Shown here one piece after another: positions 44,343 to 51,523 of a stretch of DNA of 64,000 nucleotides (its first letter is position 1; every line of letters starts with the position of its first letter). Source of the stretch: Flavobacterium tagetis. Its GTDB lineage: Bacteria; Bacteroidota; Bacteroidia; Flavobacteriales; Flavobacteriaceae. A program made the position numbers and the translations under genes. The notes beneath the pieces are model-generated. The model ran no database searches. It had not been told where the DNA came from and was given only the letters and a program-made list of their open reading frames with translations. The stretch covers positions 186,001-250,000 of the forward strand of contig NZ_JAERSF010000003.1 in assembly GCF_016735615.1 (NCBI RefSeq). The letters are read 5' to 3'.

Positions 44343-44927
44343 TTAAATTTTCACGTGTCCCCAGTTTTCTCCGCTGGCAATTCTTCTGATCTGCATTTCG
44401 CTTACGCCAAATTGTTTTGCAATCATTTTAAGACGTGTCTTTTGTTCAGGTCTTGCTAGGATTTTCTTAATTAACATCACTTTTGTAGTGGTTAATTTTC
44501 GTCCGTCGGCTTTTAGATTGTGTTCAATTAAGTTCTTTTTTGCCTGAATAACGCGCGGACTTTTACGGCTGTGCGCCATCATTTCCTGCTTTGTTGCCCA
44601 GCGAAGATTACGTACATCATCGTTGGCTCTATTGTAATCTAAGTGCAGCACATATGTTTGTTCTTCCGATTCTTTCGGAATAAAATATTGAGCAACTAAC
44701 TTATATAAGAAGAGATATTTATTTACGATTTTATCGTCTTTTTTAACCTTAAAACGGAAAGTCGGATATCCGTCGCTTAAACCTCCTTTAAGAATGCGGC
44801 CGTTTTCAATTTCATCGGTAAAACTTATTAATCGACCTCTATTTGAAATGGCGTATCTTAATTGTAATGAGGCATTTATTTCTATTTCTTTAAATTTTTC
44901 ATCAGGATAAAATCTATTTTGTGGCAT
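44343..44927 (-). CDS. NUMOD4/HNH-like protein with C-terminal helix-turn-helix
   Basis: 194 residues. The N-terminal part (about 10-70) resembles NUMOD4 (YAISNRGRLISFTDEIENGR with GYPTFRFKVK). An HNH_3-like core follows (KLVAQYFIP, then VLHLDYNRANDDVRNLRWAT, about 105-124), keeping His, Asn and Asn of the metal finger. The upstream position usually written vHrlv reads LYKLV here. The last 60 residues contain a resolvase/NUMOD-like helix-turn-helix (MIAKQFGVSEMQIRRIASGE). It resembles homing-endonuclease parts, but no intron or intein is present. A domesticated DNA-binding protein is likely; nuclease activity is uncertain. Confidence 0.72.
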   Translation of the reverse strand: MPQNRFYPDEKFKEIEINASLQLRYAISNRGRLISFTDEIENGRILKGGLSDGYPTFRFKVKKDDKIVNKYLFLYKLVAQYFIPKESEEQTYVLHLDYNRANDDVRNLRWATKQEMMAHSRKSPRVIQAKKNLIEHNLKADGRKLTTTKVMLIKKILARPEQKTRLKMIAKQFGVSEMQIRRIASGENWGHVKI

Positions 44928-45229
44928 TGTCTTTTACATTTGATTTCTATACTCTCAAAGATAAAGAATAAACCAAAAATTTTTGCTATCTAGTTGATTG
45001 TGAAAGGTCAATTTTATGATTTCTATAACGCTAATTTAACGTTTTAAAGCGTTTTTAGCAGTTTTTAGTCGGATTTTAATTCACAATTTGTGAATACTGC
45101 AGTTTTTTAATTTAGGAAACGAATGTCAATTTATAGCTAAATAATTATTAAATTATTGATGTAGCCAATTTTTGAAATTATTAATTTTCTTTTTACTTAT
45201 GAAAATCGTCTCAATTCGACGATCATATG
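44928..45229. other. Intergenic stretch with one dyad-symmetric site
   Basis: There is no gene in this AT-rich part of the 473-base gap. A perfect dyad, attcacaatttgtgaat, lies at 45079-45095 and could be an operator. A TAnnTTTG-like box for the NUMOD4 gene is at 44956-44963 (minus strand). An imperfect cgctaatttaacg/cgttttaaagcg inverted repeat lies at about 45030-45053. Confidence 0.45.
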
Positions 45230-45272
45230 AAAAAGGGTTTGACTTTAATTAAAAGTCAAACCCTTTTATTTT
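45230..45272. terminator. Strong bidirectional terminator hairpin beyond the ubiquitin gene
   Basis: A perfect stem of about 16 pairs (aaaagggtttgacttt against aaagtcaaaccctttt) with an AATT-type loop, A-rich on one side and T-rich on the other. It lies about 130 bases past the ubiquitin stop on the minus strand, so the transcript may have a long 3' untranslated region. A weaker acact/agtgt hairpin lies between (about 45284-45301). Confidence 0.85.
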
Positions 45273-45400
45273 TAATCTTACACACTTTTTAGGAGTGTTT
45301 TTGATTTCCTATATTGTATTTGAAGCTTGAATAAACAATCGTATCAAAATCCAGTTTTAAAACGTATTTTAAATACTTAGTTCTTTTTTTAAGAAACAAA

Positions 45401-45694
45401 TTAATTACAAGGAGGAGTTCTAAGAATCATGTGCACTGTGCTTTCTTTTGGGATGTTATAATCAGACAGTGTTCTGCCATCTTCAAGTTGTTTTCCTGCA
45501 AATATGATTCTTTGGCATTCAACAGGAATTCCTTCTTTATCGAATATTTTTGCCTTAAGATTTTCAATAGTATCCGAACTTTCGATCTCAATAGTTATAA
45601 CTTTTCCAGTCAAAGTTTTTACAAAAATTTGCATTGAGAACGCATTAAGCGAAAACGCTAAAAATAAAACGATAAAAAGTAATTTTTTCTTCAT
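45401..45694 (-). CDS. ubb: Secreted ubiquitin homologue
   Basis: 97 residues. Residues 1-20 (MKKKLLFIVLFLAFSLNAFS) form a Sec signal peptide with an A-F-S cleavage site, so cleavage would leave Met1 of ubiquitin as the first residue. The remaining 77 residues are ubiquitin. Hand alignment to human ubiquitin gives 58 identities in 76 positions (58 of the first 72), without gaps. Lys6, 11, 27, 29, 33, 48 and 63 are all kept, as are Leu8, Ile44, His68 and Arg42/72. Val70 is Ile. The tail after Arg72 reads TPPCN, so the Gly-Gly needed for conjugation is gone. Cys at positions 40 and 76 could form a disulfide outside the cytoplasm. A secreted ubiquitin (ubb) is known from Bacteroides fragilis; this gene has that architecture. 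No E1, E2 or protease gene is adjacent. Codons are AT-rich like the neighbours, so any transfer from a eukaryote is old. The symbol is by analogy. Confidence 0.95.
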   Translation of the reverse strand: MKKKLLFIVLFLAFSLNAFSMQIFVKTLTGKVITIEIESSDTIENLKAKIFDKEGIPVECQRIIFAGKQLEDGRTLSDYNIPKESTVHMILRTPPCN

Positions 45695-45725
45695 AGGTTT
45701 TTTTCAAAAATGATTATTTATTCAT

Positions 45726-45756
45726 CAAACTTAGTTATTTGTTTGTAAGAATGCAA
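45726..45756 (-). promoter_or_regulatory. Predicted promoter of the ubiquitin gene
   Basis: Minus strand: TTG (45754-45756), 20 bases, TAAGTTTG (45726-45733), an exact fit to the Bacteroidota promoter pattern. It predicts a leader of about 25 bases before the ATG at 45692-45694. Confidence 0.65.
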
Positions 45757-45874
45757 GCGGTATTATTGAGTTATTATTAAATAACTTTACCTTAAATACA
45801 GGGAATAATCATGGTTTTAGTATTTAAATCTTTGTAAGATTTTGAGATTAAGTGATGTAGGATATTTCGCAAGT

Positions 45875-47629
45875 CTAATTAGCTACTGAAAATTGCGAAT
45901 CGTACAGGTTTTTGTAATAGCCATCAGTTTTAGTGAGTAATTCTTGATGCGTTCCTTGTTCTACAATCAAGCCTTTATCCATCACCACAATTTTATCTGC
46001 ATTTACAATTGTTGCTAATCTATGTGCAATAATAATAGAAGTTCTTCCTTTTGTAATTGTTTCTGTCGCACGCTGAATCATTTCTTCAGAATAGGTGTCG
46101 ATAGAAGAAGTCGCTTCATCCAAAATTAAAATACTTGGGTTGCTCACATACGAACGCAAAAAAGCAATCAGCTGTCTTTGTCCAGACGAAAGCATAACGC
46201 CTCGTTCTTTTACATCAAAATCATAATTATCTGGAAGATTCATAATAAAATCATGAACACCAATTTTCTTTGCAGCATCAATAACTTTATCTCTCGTAAT
46301 TGCAGGATTATGCAAAGTAATATTGTTGTAAATTGTATCGGCAAACAAAAATACATCTTGTAAAACAACAGCGATTTGTTTTCTTAAAGAAGCCAAAGTA
46401 TAATTTTCGATATTTTCTCCATCAATGCAGATTGTTCCGCTATTGATTTCGTAAAAACGATTTAATAGGTTAATAATCGTCGATTTTCCTGCTCCTGTAG
46501 AACCTACAATGGCAATAGTTTGTCCTGCAGAAACCGATAAATCAATTCCTTTTATGACTTCTTCTTCTGGAATATAACTGAAACGAACGTCTTTAAAGTC
46601 AATTCGTCCATTAAAAACTGGCGCTTCAATTGTTCCAGTGTCTTGAATATGATCTTGTGTATCGATAATATCAAAAACACGATTGGCAGCAATCATTCCT
46701 AATTGCATTTCGTTAAATTTATCTGCAATTTGTCTCAACGGATTAAACAGCATTCCGATAAACATGGTGTATGAGAACAAATCTCCAAAAGTCGTGAAAT
46801 GATCTCCATTTAAAATTCTAAATCCGCCATAAACTACAACCAAACCTAAAGTAATAGATGAAATAATATCTGCGATCGGGAAAAAGATCGAGTTGTACAA
46901 AATGGTCTTAATCCATGCTACTCTATGTTTGTTGTTGATTTCTTTAAAGTTATCGGCTTCGATTTTTTCACGGTTAAAAAGCTGAACGATTTTCATTCCT
47001 GTTACACGTTCCTGTACAAACGAGTTCATGTTGGCAATCTGCGTTCTTACTTCTTCAAAAGCCACCTGCATTTTGCGTTGGAAAATTCTGGTAACATAAA
47101 CTAGAATTGGCATTGCAATTACAACAATCCAAGTTAATTTCCAGTTCATGTAAAACATGAAAATTAAAACTACGACCATTTTCATCAAGTCGCTTATAAT
47201 CATAAACAAACCTTGGCTGAAAATACGCGCAATCGATTCAATATCCGAAACGGCACGCGTAACAAGTTGTCCAACCGGAACCAAATCAAAATACTTCATT
47301 CTGAAACTCAAAATATGTTGAAAAAGTTTGGTTCGAATGTCTTTTACAATATCTTGTCCGAGCCAGTTTGCCCAATAAACGAAGTAGAATTGAGAAAAAA
47401 CTTCCATCAATAAAACTACTCCCATCAAAATGATGTACATCAGCAATCCCATTTTATCATGAGTTTTGATATAACCGTCGACCGTTTCTTTAAGCAAGTA
47501 AGGACGAAGTGCGGCAAAAATAGACAGCGAAATAGCAAAAATAATTACGCCGTAATAACGCCATTTATAAGGGCGGGTATATTTTAAAATTCGTTTGAAT
47601 AATCCTGTGTCGAATGCTTTTGCTTTCAT
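45875..47629 (-). CDS. ABC transporter, permease-ATPase half-transporter
   Basis: 584 residues: a six-helix exporter domain (about 20-325) followed by an ATPase (about 340-575). ATPase motifs are GSTGAGKST (Walker A), LSSGQRQLIAFLRSYV (signature), ILILDEATSSID (Walker B) and the H-loop IIIAHRLAT. It is of MsbA/LmrA-like type and works as a homodimer or heterodimer. The exported substrate (lipid, drug or peptide) cannot be read from sequence. Its stop lies about 120 bases upstream of the ubiquitin promoter. No terminator was seen between them, so some read-through is possible. Confidence 0.93.
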   Translation of the reverse strand: MKAKAFDTGLFKRILKYTRPYKWRYYGVIIFAISLSIFAALRPYLLKETVDGYIKTHDKMGLLMYIILMGVVLLMEVFSQFYFVYWANWLGQDIVKDIRTKLFQHILSFRMKYFDLVPVGQLVTRAVSDIESIARIFSQGLFMIISDLMKMVVVLIFMFYMNWKLTWIVVIAMPILVYVTRIFQRKMQVAFEEVRTQIANMNSFVQERVTGMKIVQLFNREKIEADNFKEINNKHRVAWIKTILYNSIFFPIADIISSITLGLVVVYGGFRILNGDHFTTFGDLFSYTMFIGMLFNPLRQIADKFNEMQLGMIAANRVFDIIDTQDHIQDTGTIEAPVFNGRIDFKDVRFSYIPEEEVIKGIDLSVSAGQTIAIVGSTGAGKSTIINLLNRFYEINSGTICIDGENIENYTLASLRKQIAVVLQDVFLFADTIYNNITLHNPAITRDKVIDAAKKIGVHDFIMNLPDNYDFDVKERGVMLSSGQRQLIAFLRSYVSNPSILILDEATSSIDTYSEEMIQRATETITKGRTSIIIAHRLATIVNADKIVVMDKGLIVEQGTHQELLTKTDGYYKNLYDSQFSVAN

Positions 47630-47637
47630 TTATTTTT

Positions 47638-47728
47638 TTGATGCTTTAAGCTTTAGGTTTTAGGCCGTAAGTTATTAGCTGTAAGTAGTTAGGGATAAGC
47701 TTAAAGCTTATTGTCTAAAGCCTAAAGC
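47638..47728. repeat. Inverted repeat of aagctttagg units
   Basis: The sequence gctttaagctttaggtttta.. at about 47642 is mirrored by ..tctaaagcctaaagcttata at about 47711, with related direct units between them. It fills the gap between truA and the ABC transporter gene. Confidence 0.65.
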
Positions 47729-48463
47729 TTATAAATAATCGTAATAAATATTGGTTAAATATAAACCATGTGCTGGGACAGAAAACCCTGCTTTTTCTCT
47801 GTTTTTGCTGGCAATAATATTTTCAAAATCTGCCAGTGTGATTTTGTGTAATCCTATATTAATCAAAGTTCCCACAATTGCGCGAACCATATTTCTTAAA
47901 AACCGATTTGCCGAAATGGTAAAAATCAGTTTTCCATTTTCTTGTTTCCAATATGCCTCAAAAACCGTGCAATAAAATGTGTTTACGTCAGTATTAACTT
48001 TTGAAAAACACTGAAAATCGGTATGGTTCAATAATAACTGCGCTGCTTCATTCATTAAATTCACATCTAATTTTTGTGTAACATACCAGCTCAATTCCTG
48101 TAAAAACGGATTTTTTACTGTATTAATATGGTATTCGTAAGTTCGCTTTGTTGCGTCAAATCGGCAATGGGCATCGTCATGAACCGCGATGATGTCAAAA
48201 ATCGCAATGTCTTTTGGTAAATACGAATTCAATTTATGAATTAATACCGGAATGTCTAAAGTCTTTTCTGTGTCAAAATGACCATACATTTCACTTGCAT
48301 GAACTCCAGTATCTGTTCTTCCAGCACCCATAATGCTGATCGTTTGATTTAATAAAACCGAAAAAGCCTTATTTAAAGTTTCTTGAACTGAAGAAGCGTT
48401 AGGCTGTATTTGCCAGCCATGATAATGGGTTCCGTTATAAGCGAATTGAATAAAATATCTCAT
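47729..48463 (-). CDS. truA: tRNA pseudouridine(38-40) synthase
   Basis: A 244-residue TruA. The N-terminus is MRYFIQFAYNGTHYHGWQIQ, and the catalytic motif GAGRTDTGVHA has Asp51. HCRFDATKRTYEYHI and FLRNMVRAIVGTLINIG are further family motifs. It modifies uridines in the anticodon arm of many tRNAs. Downstream on the same strand is the ABC exporter gene, as in many Flavobacteriia. Confidence 0.96.
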   Translation of the reverse strand: MRYFIQFAYNGTHYHGWQIQPNASSVQETLNKAFSVLLNQTISIMGAGRTDTGVHASEMYGHFDTEKTLDIPVLIHKLNSYLPKDIAIFDIIAVHDDAHCRFDATKRTYEYHINTVKNPFLQELSWYVTQKLDVNLMNEAAQLLLNHTDFQCFSKVNTDVNTFYCTVFEAYWKQENGKLIFTISANRFLRNMVRAIVGTLINIGLHKITLADFENIIASKNREKAGFSVPAHGLYLTNIYYDYL

Positions 48464-48469
48464 TTTAAG

Positions 48470-48705
48470 GGACAGAGGTTCTGAGGTGTAAAGGTACGAA
48501 AAAAAGTTACTAAGCTTCTAAGCTTCTAAGTTGCTAAGTTTTTTCTTTTTTAGTGACAAAGTAGATCTGTAGAGACCTTTCTGAAGTGCGTCTCACATCA
48601 GATTGTAAAACAACAAAATTGTAAACAACATGAAAGATATACTGGGGTTCATCTCTGCAGAAAAAAACTTAGTATCTTAGCACCTCAGAATCTTAGCCTC
48701 TTAAA
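48470..48705. repeat. Block of ctaagc / cttagc transcript-like repeats
   Basis: A 245-base gap between divergent truA and the phosphoesterase gene. Short direct repeats (aagcttctaagcttctaag near 48513) and inverted cctcagaatcttag-type units near 48680 match ones near 20600 and 53380. A degenerate tgtagagacc..gtgcgtctc unit recalls the palindrome at 7872. No gene. Confidence 0.55.
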
Positions 48706-48708
48706 AAA

Positions 48709-49203
48709 ATGATCAAAATCCTACTTCTGTCAGACACCCATAGCCACATTGACGATACAATTTTAAAATATGTTGCTCAAGCAGATGAAGTTTGGCATGC
48801 GGGAGATATTGGCGATTTGGTTGTGACAGATACAATTAAAAAGCTAAAACCTTTAAGAGCGGTTTATGGAAATATTGACGATGCTAAGGCGCGATTAGAA
48901 TTTCCGTTAAATAATCGTTTTTCATGCGAGAACGTATCGGTTTGGATTACGCATATTGGAGGCTATCCTGGTAAATACAATCAAAATGTTAGGGAAGAAT
49001 TGGCTGCGAATCCTCCAAAATTATTTATTTGCGGTCATTCGCATATTTTAAAAGTTATGTTCGATAAAAAGAACAACTTATTGCATATGAATCCTGGTGC
49101 GGCTGGTAAAAGCGGTTTTCATAAAGTGAGAACCATGCTTCGATTTGTAATCGATGATGATAAAATTAAAGATTTAGAAATTATCGAAATAGGGGCGAAG
49201 TAA
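48709..49203 (+). CDS. YfcE-type metallophosphoesterase
   Basis: 164 residues with the full calcineurin-like metal-site series: LLSDTHSHID (residues 6-15), WHAGDIGDL, VYGNIDDAKARLEF, WITHIGGYPGKY and FICGHSHILKVM. A broad-specificity phosphodiesterase by family; the physiological substrate is unknown. It is followed directly, with no gap, by the convergent histidine kinase gene. Confidence 0.93.
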   Translation: MIKILLLSDTHSHIDDTILKYVAQADEVWHAGDIGDLVVTDTIKKLKPLRAVYGNIDDAKARLEFPLNNRFSCENVSVWITHIGGYPGKYNQNVREELAANPPKLFICGHSHILKVMFDKKNNLLHMNPGAAGKSGFHKVRTMLRFVIDDDKIKDLEIIEIGAK

Positions 49204-50112
49204 TTAATGAGGCAACGGAATCTGAATTTTTATTTTAGTTCCTAGATTTTCTTTAGAAACAATTGATAAAGAACCTTTGTATTTTTTAATTCGAGCTCTA
49301 ATTCTGTTTAGACCATAACCTTCAGCTTCTTTCAATTTCTGAGTTTTAAAACCAATTCCGTCATCATAAATGCGAAGGATTAATTGATTCTCTTTTTCGT
49401 TTAAAGAAAGTTTTGCCTTTTGGGCATTACTATGGTTGGTAATATTGCTGAATAGTTCTGTGACAATGAAATAAATCTTCATTTCAAATTTCTCGACGTA
49501 TCTTCTGCTTGTCGAAATGGAGCTTGAAAATTCAAATTCAATGGCAGAATTAGAATTCTTTTCGCATAAATCTTCCAAGGCATAAATTAGTCCAAAACGG
49601 ACCAAAAGAGAAGGAACAAGATCGTGAGACATATCTCTTAAAAGTTCATGTGCTTCGGAGAGAATGGTCTTTGCTTTTTGTATTTCGTCCGATTTTATAT
49701 TGTTTTGCGCTGTAAAAGTATTTAAATGTAATCCTACAGAAGACAAAAGTGAATTGATGTTGTCGTGCAGAAAAGAAGCAATTTTTTTGCGTTCTACTTC
49801 TTGAGAATCTATGCCAGAATTAATAATGTCAAGAAGGATTTTCTGTTTGGTGTCTTTTCGTTTTATCTTTTGTTTTAGTTTGTTATTCTGGTATAAAAAG
49901 TAAAACAAAAGAAAAATGATAACAGTGAGTATAATAGATAAACTGACGATTTTTTTGTTCCGTAACTGTTCTGATTTGGTAAGATTATTAAATGCACTTT
50001 TGCCGTTTATTTCAGTTTGCGGAACTTCTGCCAGGTCTTTTGGCTGTGCGATACTATTTCCTTCAAAAATAATCAGCAAAAGGAGAGTTATAAAGAACTT
50101 TAGGCGAATCAT
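49204..50112 (-). CDS. Sensor histidine kinase, NarX/LiaS-like
   Basis: 302 residues from the ATG at 50110-50112. A signal-like N-terminus (residues 1-23), a short periplasmic part, one transmembrane helix (about 54-74), then a HisKA_3-type domain with the phospho-accepting His116 (FLHDNINSLLSSVGLHLN), and a HATPase_c domain (FSNITNHSNAQKAKLSL, DDGIGF, EGYGLNRIRARI). It is the kinase partner of the LuxR-type regulator 12 bases upstream. The small periplasmic part has no TPR or other known sensor domain, so the stimulus is unknown. Confidence 0.9.
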   Translation of the reverse strand: MIRLKFFITLLLLIIFEGNSIAQPKDLAEVPQTEINGKSAFNNLTKSEQLRNKKIVSLSIILTVIIFLLFYFLYQNNKLKQKIKRKDTKQKILLDIINSGIDSQEVERKKIASFLHDNINSLLSSVGLHLNTFTAQNNIKSDEIQKAKTILSEAHELLRDMSHDLVPSLLVRFGLIYALEDLCEKNSNSAIEFEFSSSISTSRRYVEKFEMKIYFIVTELFSNITNHSNAQKAKLSLNEKENQLILRIYDDGIGFKTQKLKEAEGYGLNRIRARIKKYKGSLSIVSKENLGTKIKIQIPLPH

Positions 50113-50124
50113 AAAAAGCAATTT

Positions 50125-50784
50125 TTAAGGGTTAATCAAATTGTTTTTGAGGGCATATTTTACCAGGCCTATTGTGCTTTTTATATTAAGCTTTTTCATG
50201 ATATTTTTGCGATGTGTTTCGACAGTATGTGAGCTGATAAAAAGTTTTTCGCTGATTTCTTTTCCGCTATATTCTAAACCAATTAAAATGATAATTTCAA
50301 TCTCTCGTCGGCTTAAGACTGGATTTTCTATAACTATATTTGAGTTTAGTTTTGGGTTGTCTCTAAAAGTGTTGAAGATTTTTTCTCTCACGCCGTCGCT
50401 AAAGTATTCTTGTCCTTGATAAACAGCTTCAACGGCTTCGATAATATTTTCGCCAGCGCAGTTTTTTGTCAAATAGCCTTTTGCACCTAATTTCATTACT
50501 TCTTTTATGATTTTTAGATCATCATAGCTTGATAAAATAATGACTTTGCAAGGCAGTTGTTTTTCGTTAAATTCTTTCAGAGTTTCAATGCCATCTTTTT
50601 TGGGCATGCTGATATCTAAAATCAAAATATCGGCTTCGTCTTTCATAACATCATCATAAACAGTAGTGCCGTCTAGTGAAGTTCCTGCCACTTCAAAGTT
50701 TGAAACAGTTTGAAGCAAGTTGGATAGTCCATCAATTAAGACCTGATGATCATCTGCAAGATGAATCCTTATTTTTGGTGTCAT
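50125..50784 (-). CDS. NarL/LuxR-type response regulator
   Basis: 219 residues from the ATG at 50782-50784; the outer GTG adds a poor N-terminus. The receiver has Asp11/Asp12, the phosphorylated Asp57 (ILILDISMP), Thr/Ser (IILSSYDD) and Lys (GYLTKN). The LuxR helix-turn-helix includes LSRREIEIIILIGLEYSGKE and SSHTVETHRKNIMKKLNIKS. It is co-transcribed with the kinase at 49204-50112. Targets unknown. Confidence 0.93.
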   Translation of the reverse strand: MTPKIRIHLADDHQVLIDGLSNLLQTVSNFEVAGTSLDGTTVYDDVMKDEADILILDISMPKKDGIETLKEFNEKQLPCKVIILSSYDDLKIIKEVMKLGAKGYLTKNCAGENIIEAVEAVYQGQEYFSDGVREKIFNTFRDNPKLNSNIVIENPVLSRREIEIIILIGLEYSGKEISEKLFISSHTVETHRKNIMKKLNIKSTIGLVKYALKNNLINP

Positions 50785-50871
50785 GATTATTTGAATTTGA
50801 AAATACAAATTTATCACGAAAGGTATATTCTTATTGTACTCTTTAGGCTTGATTTATAATATAATAAGACA

Positions 50872-50903
50872 AAAAAAACCCGAATCAAAATTCGGGTTTT
50901 TCT
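50872..50903 (-). terminator. Terminator of the DUF4293 gene
   Basis: The stem aaacccgaat / attcgggttt with a CAAA loop and a long A/T flank lies about 30 bases past the stop. Confidence 0.85.
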
Positions 50904-50931
50904 TCGCACAAAATAAACTAAGTTTATAGGT

Positions 50932-51342
50932 TTACCTCAAACGATCAACAGATTTTACAAGATCTTCGTCCTTTTTGATGGCCTTATTAGCTAAAACTAA
51001 TAACACGATAGCGACAATTGGCATGAACATCCCAATACCTTTCTCAGAGACCTCAGTCCCTCCAGATAAATTTAGTGATCGATATACAAATAATCCTAAT
51101 AAAATTAAATTTAATATTATATTAAGTCTGTTTAGCACAAACTGATTTTGTCTCTTTTTAAATGAAATAATGCTGACAATACTAAGCATAGTTGTTAAGC
51201 CTAATAAAACCGCATAAAGTTGATCCTGCATAAAAAAGAATGGTTTTCCTGCACTAGTTGTCCAAAGCGGAACAAAAAGCATTAAAATGCCAGTTGCAGC
51301 AAAAGCTAGAAATAAATATACAGTCTGAATTCTTTGTATCAT
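50932..51342 (-). CDS. DUF4293 membrane protein
   Basis: 136 residues with four transmembrane segments (about 6-26, 41-60, 72-92 and 105-122). The start MIQRIQTVYLFLAFAATGIL is the DUF4293 signature. In Bacteroidota this gene is very often found next to rho, divergent as here. Function unknown. Confidence 0.88.
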   Translation of the reverse strand: MIQRIQTVYLFLAFAATGILMLFVPLWTTSAGKPFFFMQDQLYAVLLGLTTMLSIVSIISFKKRQNQFVLNRLNIILNLILLGLFVYRSLNLSGGTEVSEKGIGMFMPIVAIVLLVLANKAIKKDEDLVKSVDRLR

Positions 51343-51523
51343 GGTCTAAAAATGTTTTACAAAAATATATTTTCTTTTTTTAAAATACTATTGTATGATA
51401 AAATTTTATTCGTATTATTGCATCATAATACCGTAAGCACTTCATACTGCGGTCAATTCAAATTAATTATCTACCTATTCTTTTTACAGTATTCCTTAAA
51501 ATAATTAAATTCATAGAACATTC

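Noticed and set aside
45401..45713. The ubiquitin gene as eukaryotic contamination in the assembly
   Set aside because: It is embedded in continuous Flavobacterium-like sequence, has a bacterial signal peptide, a Bacteroidota promoter and AT-rich codons, and has no introns, tandem ubiquitin copies or Gly-Gly tail as eukaryotic genes would.
42754..47629. A ubiquitin-conjugation operon (E1, E2, JAB protease) around the ubiquitin gene
   Set aside because: The neighbours are lpdA, a NUMOD4/HNH-like gene, an ABC exporter and truA. None has E1, E2, RING or JAB motifs.
48500..48535. Short direct repeats (cttctaag units) as a possible CRISPR fragment
   Set aside because: Units are under 12 bases, without spacers of even length and without cas genes.
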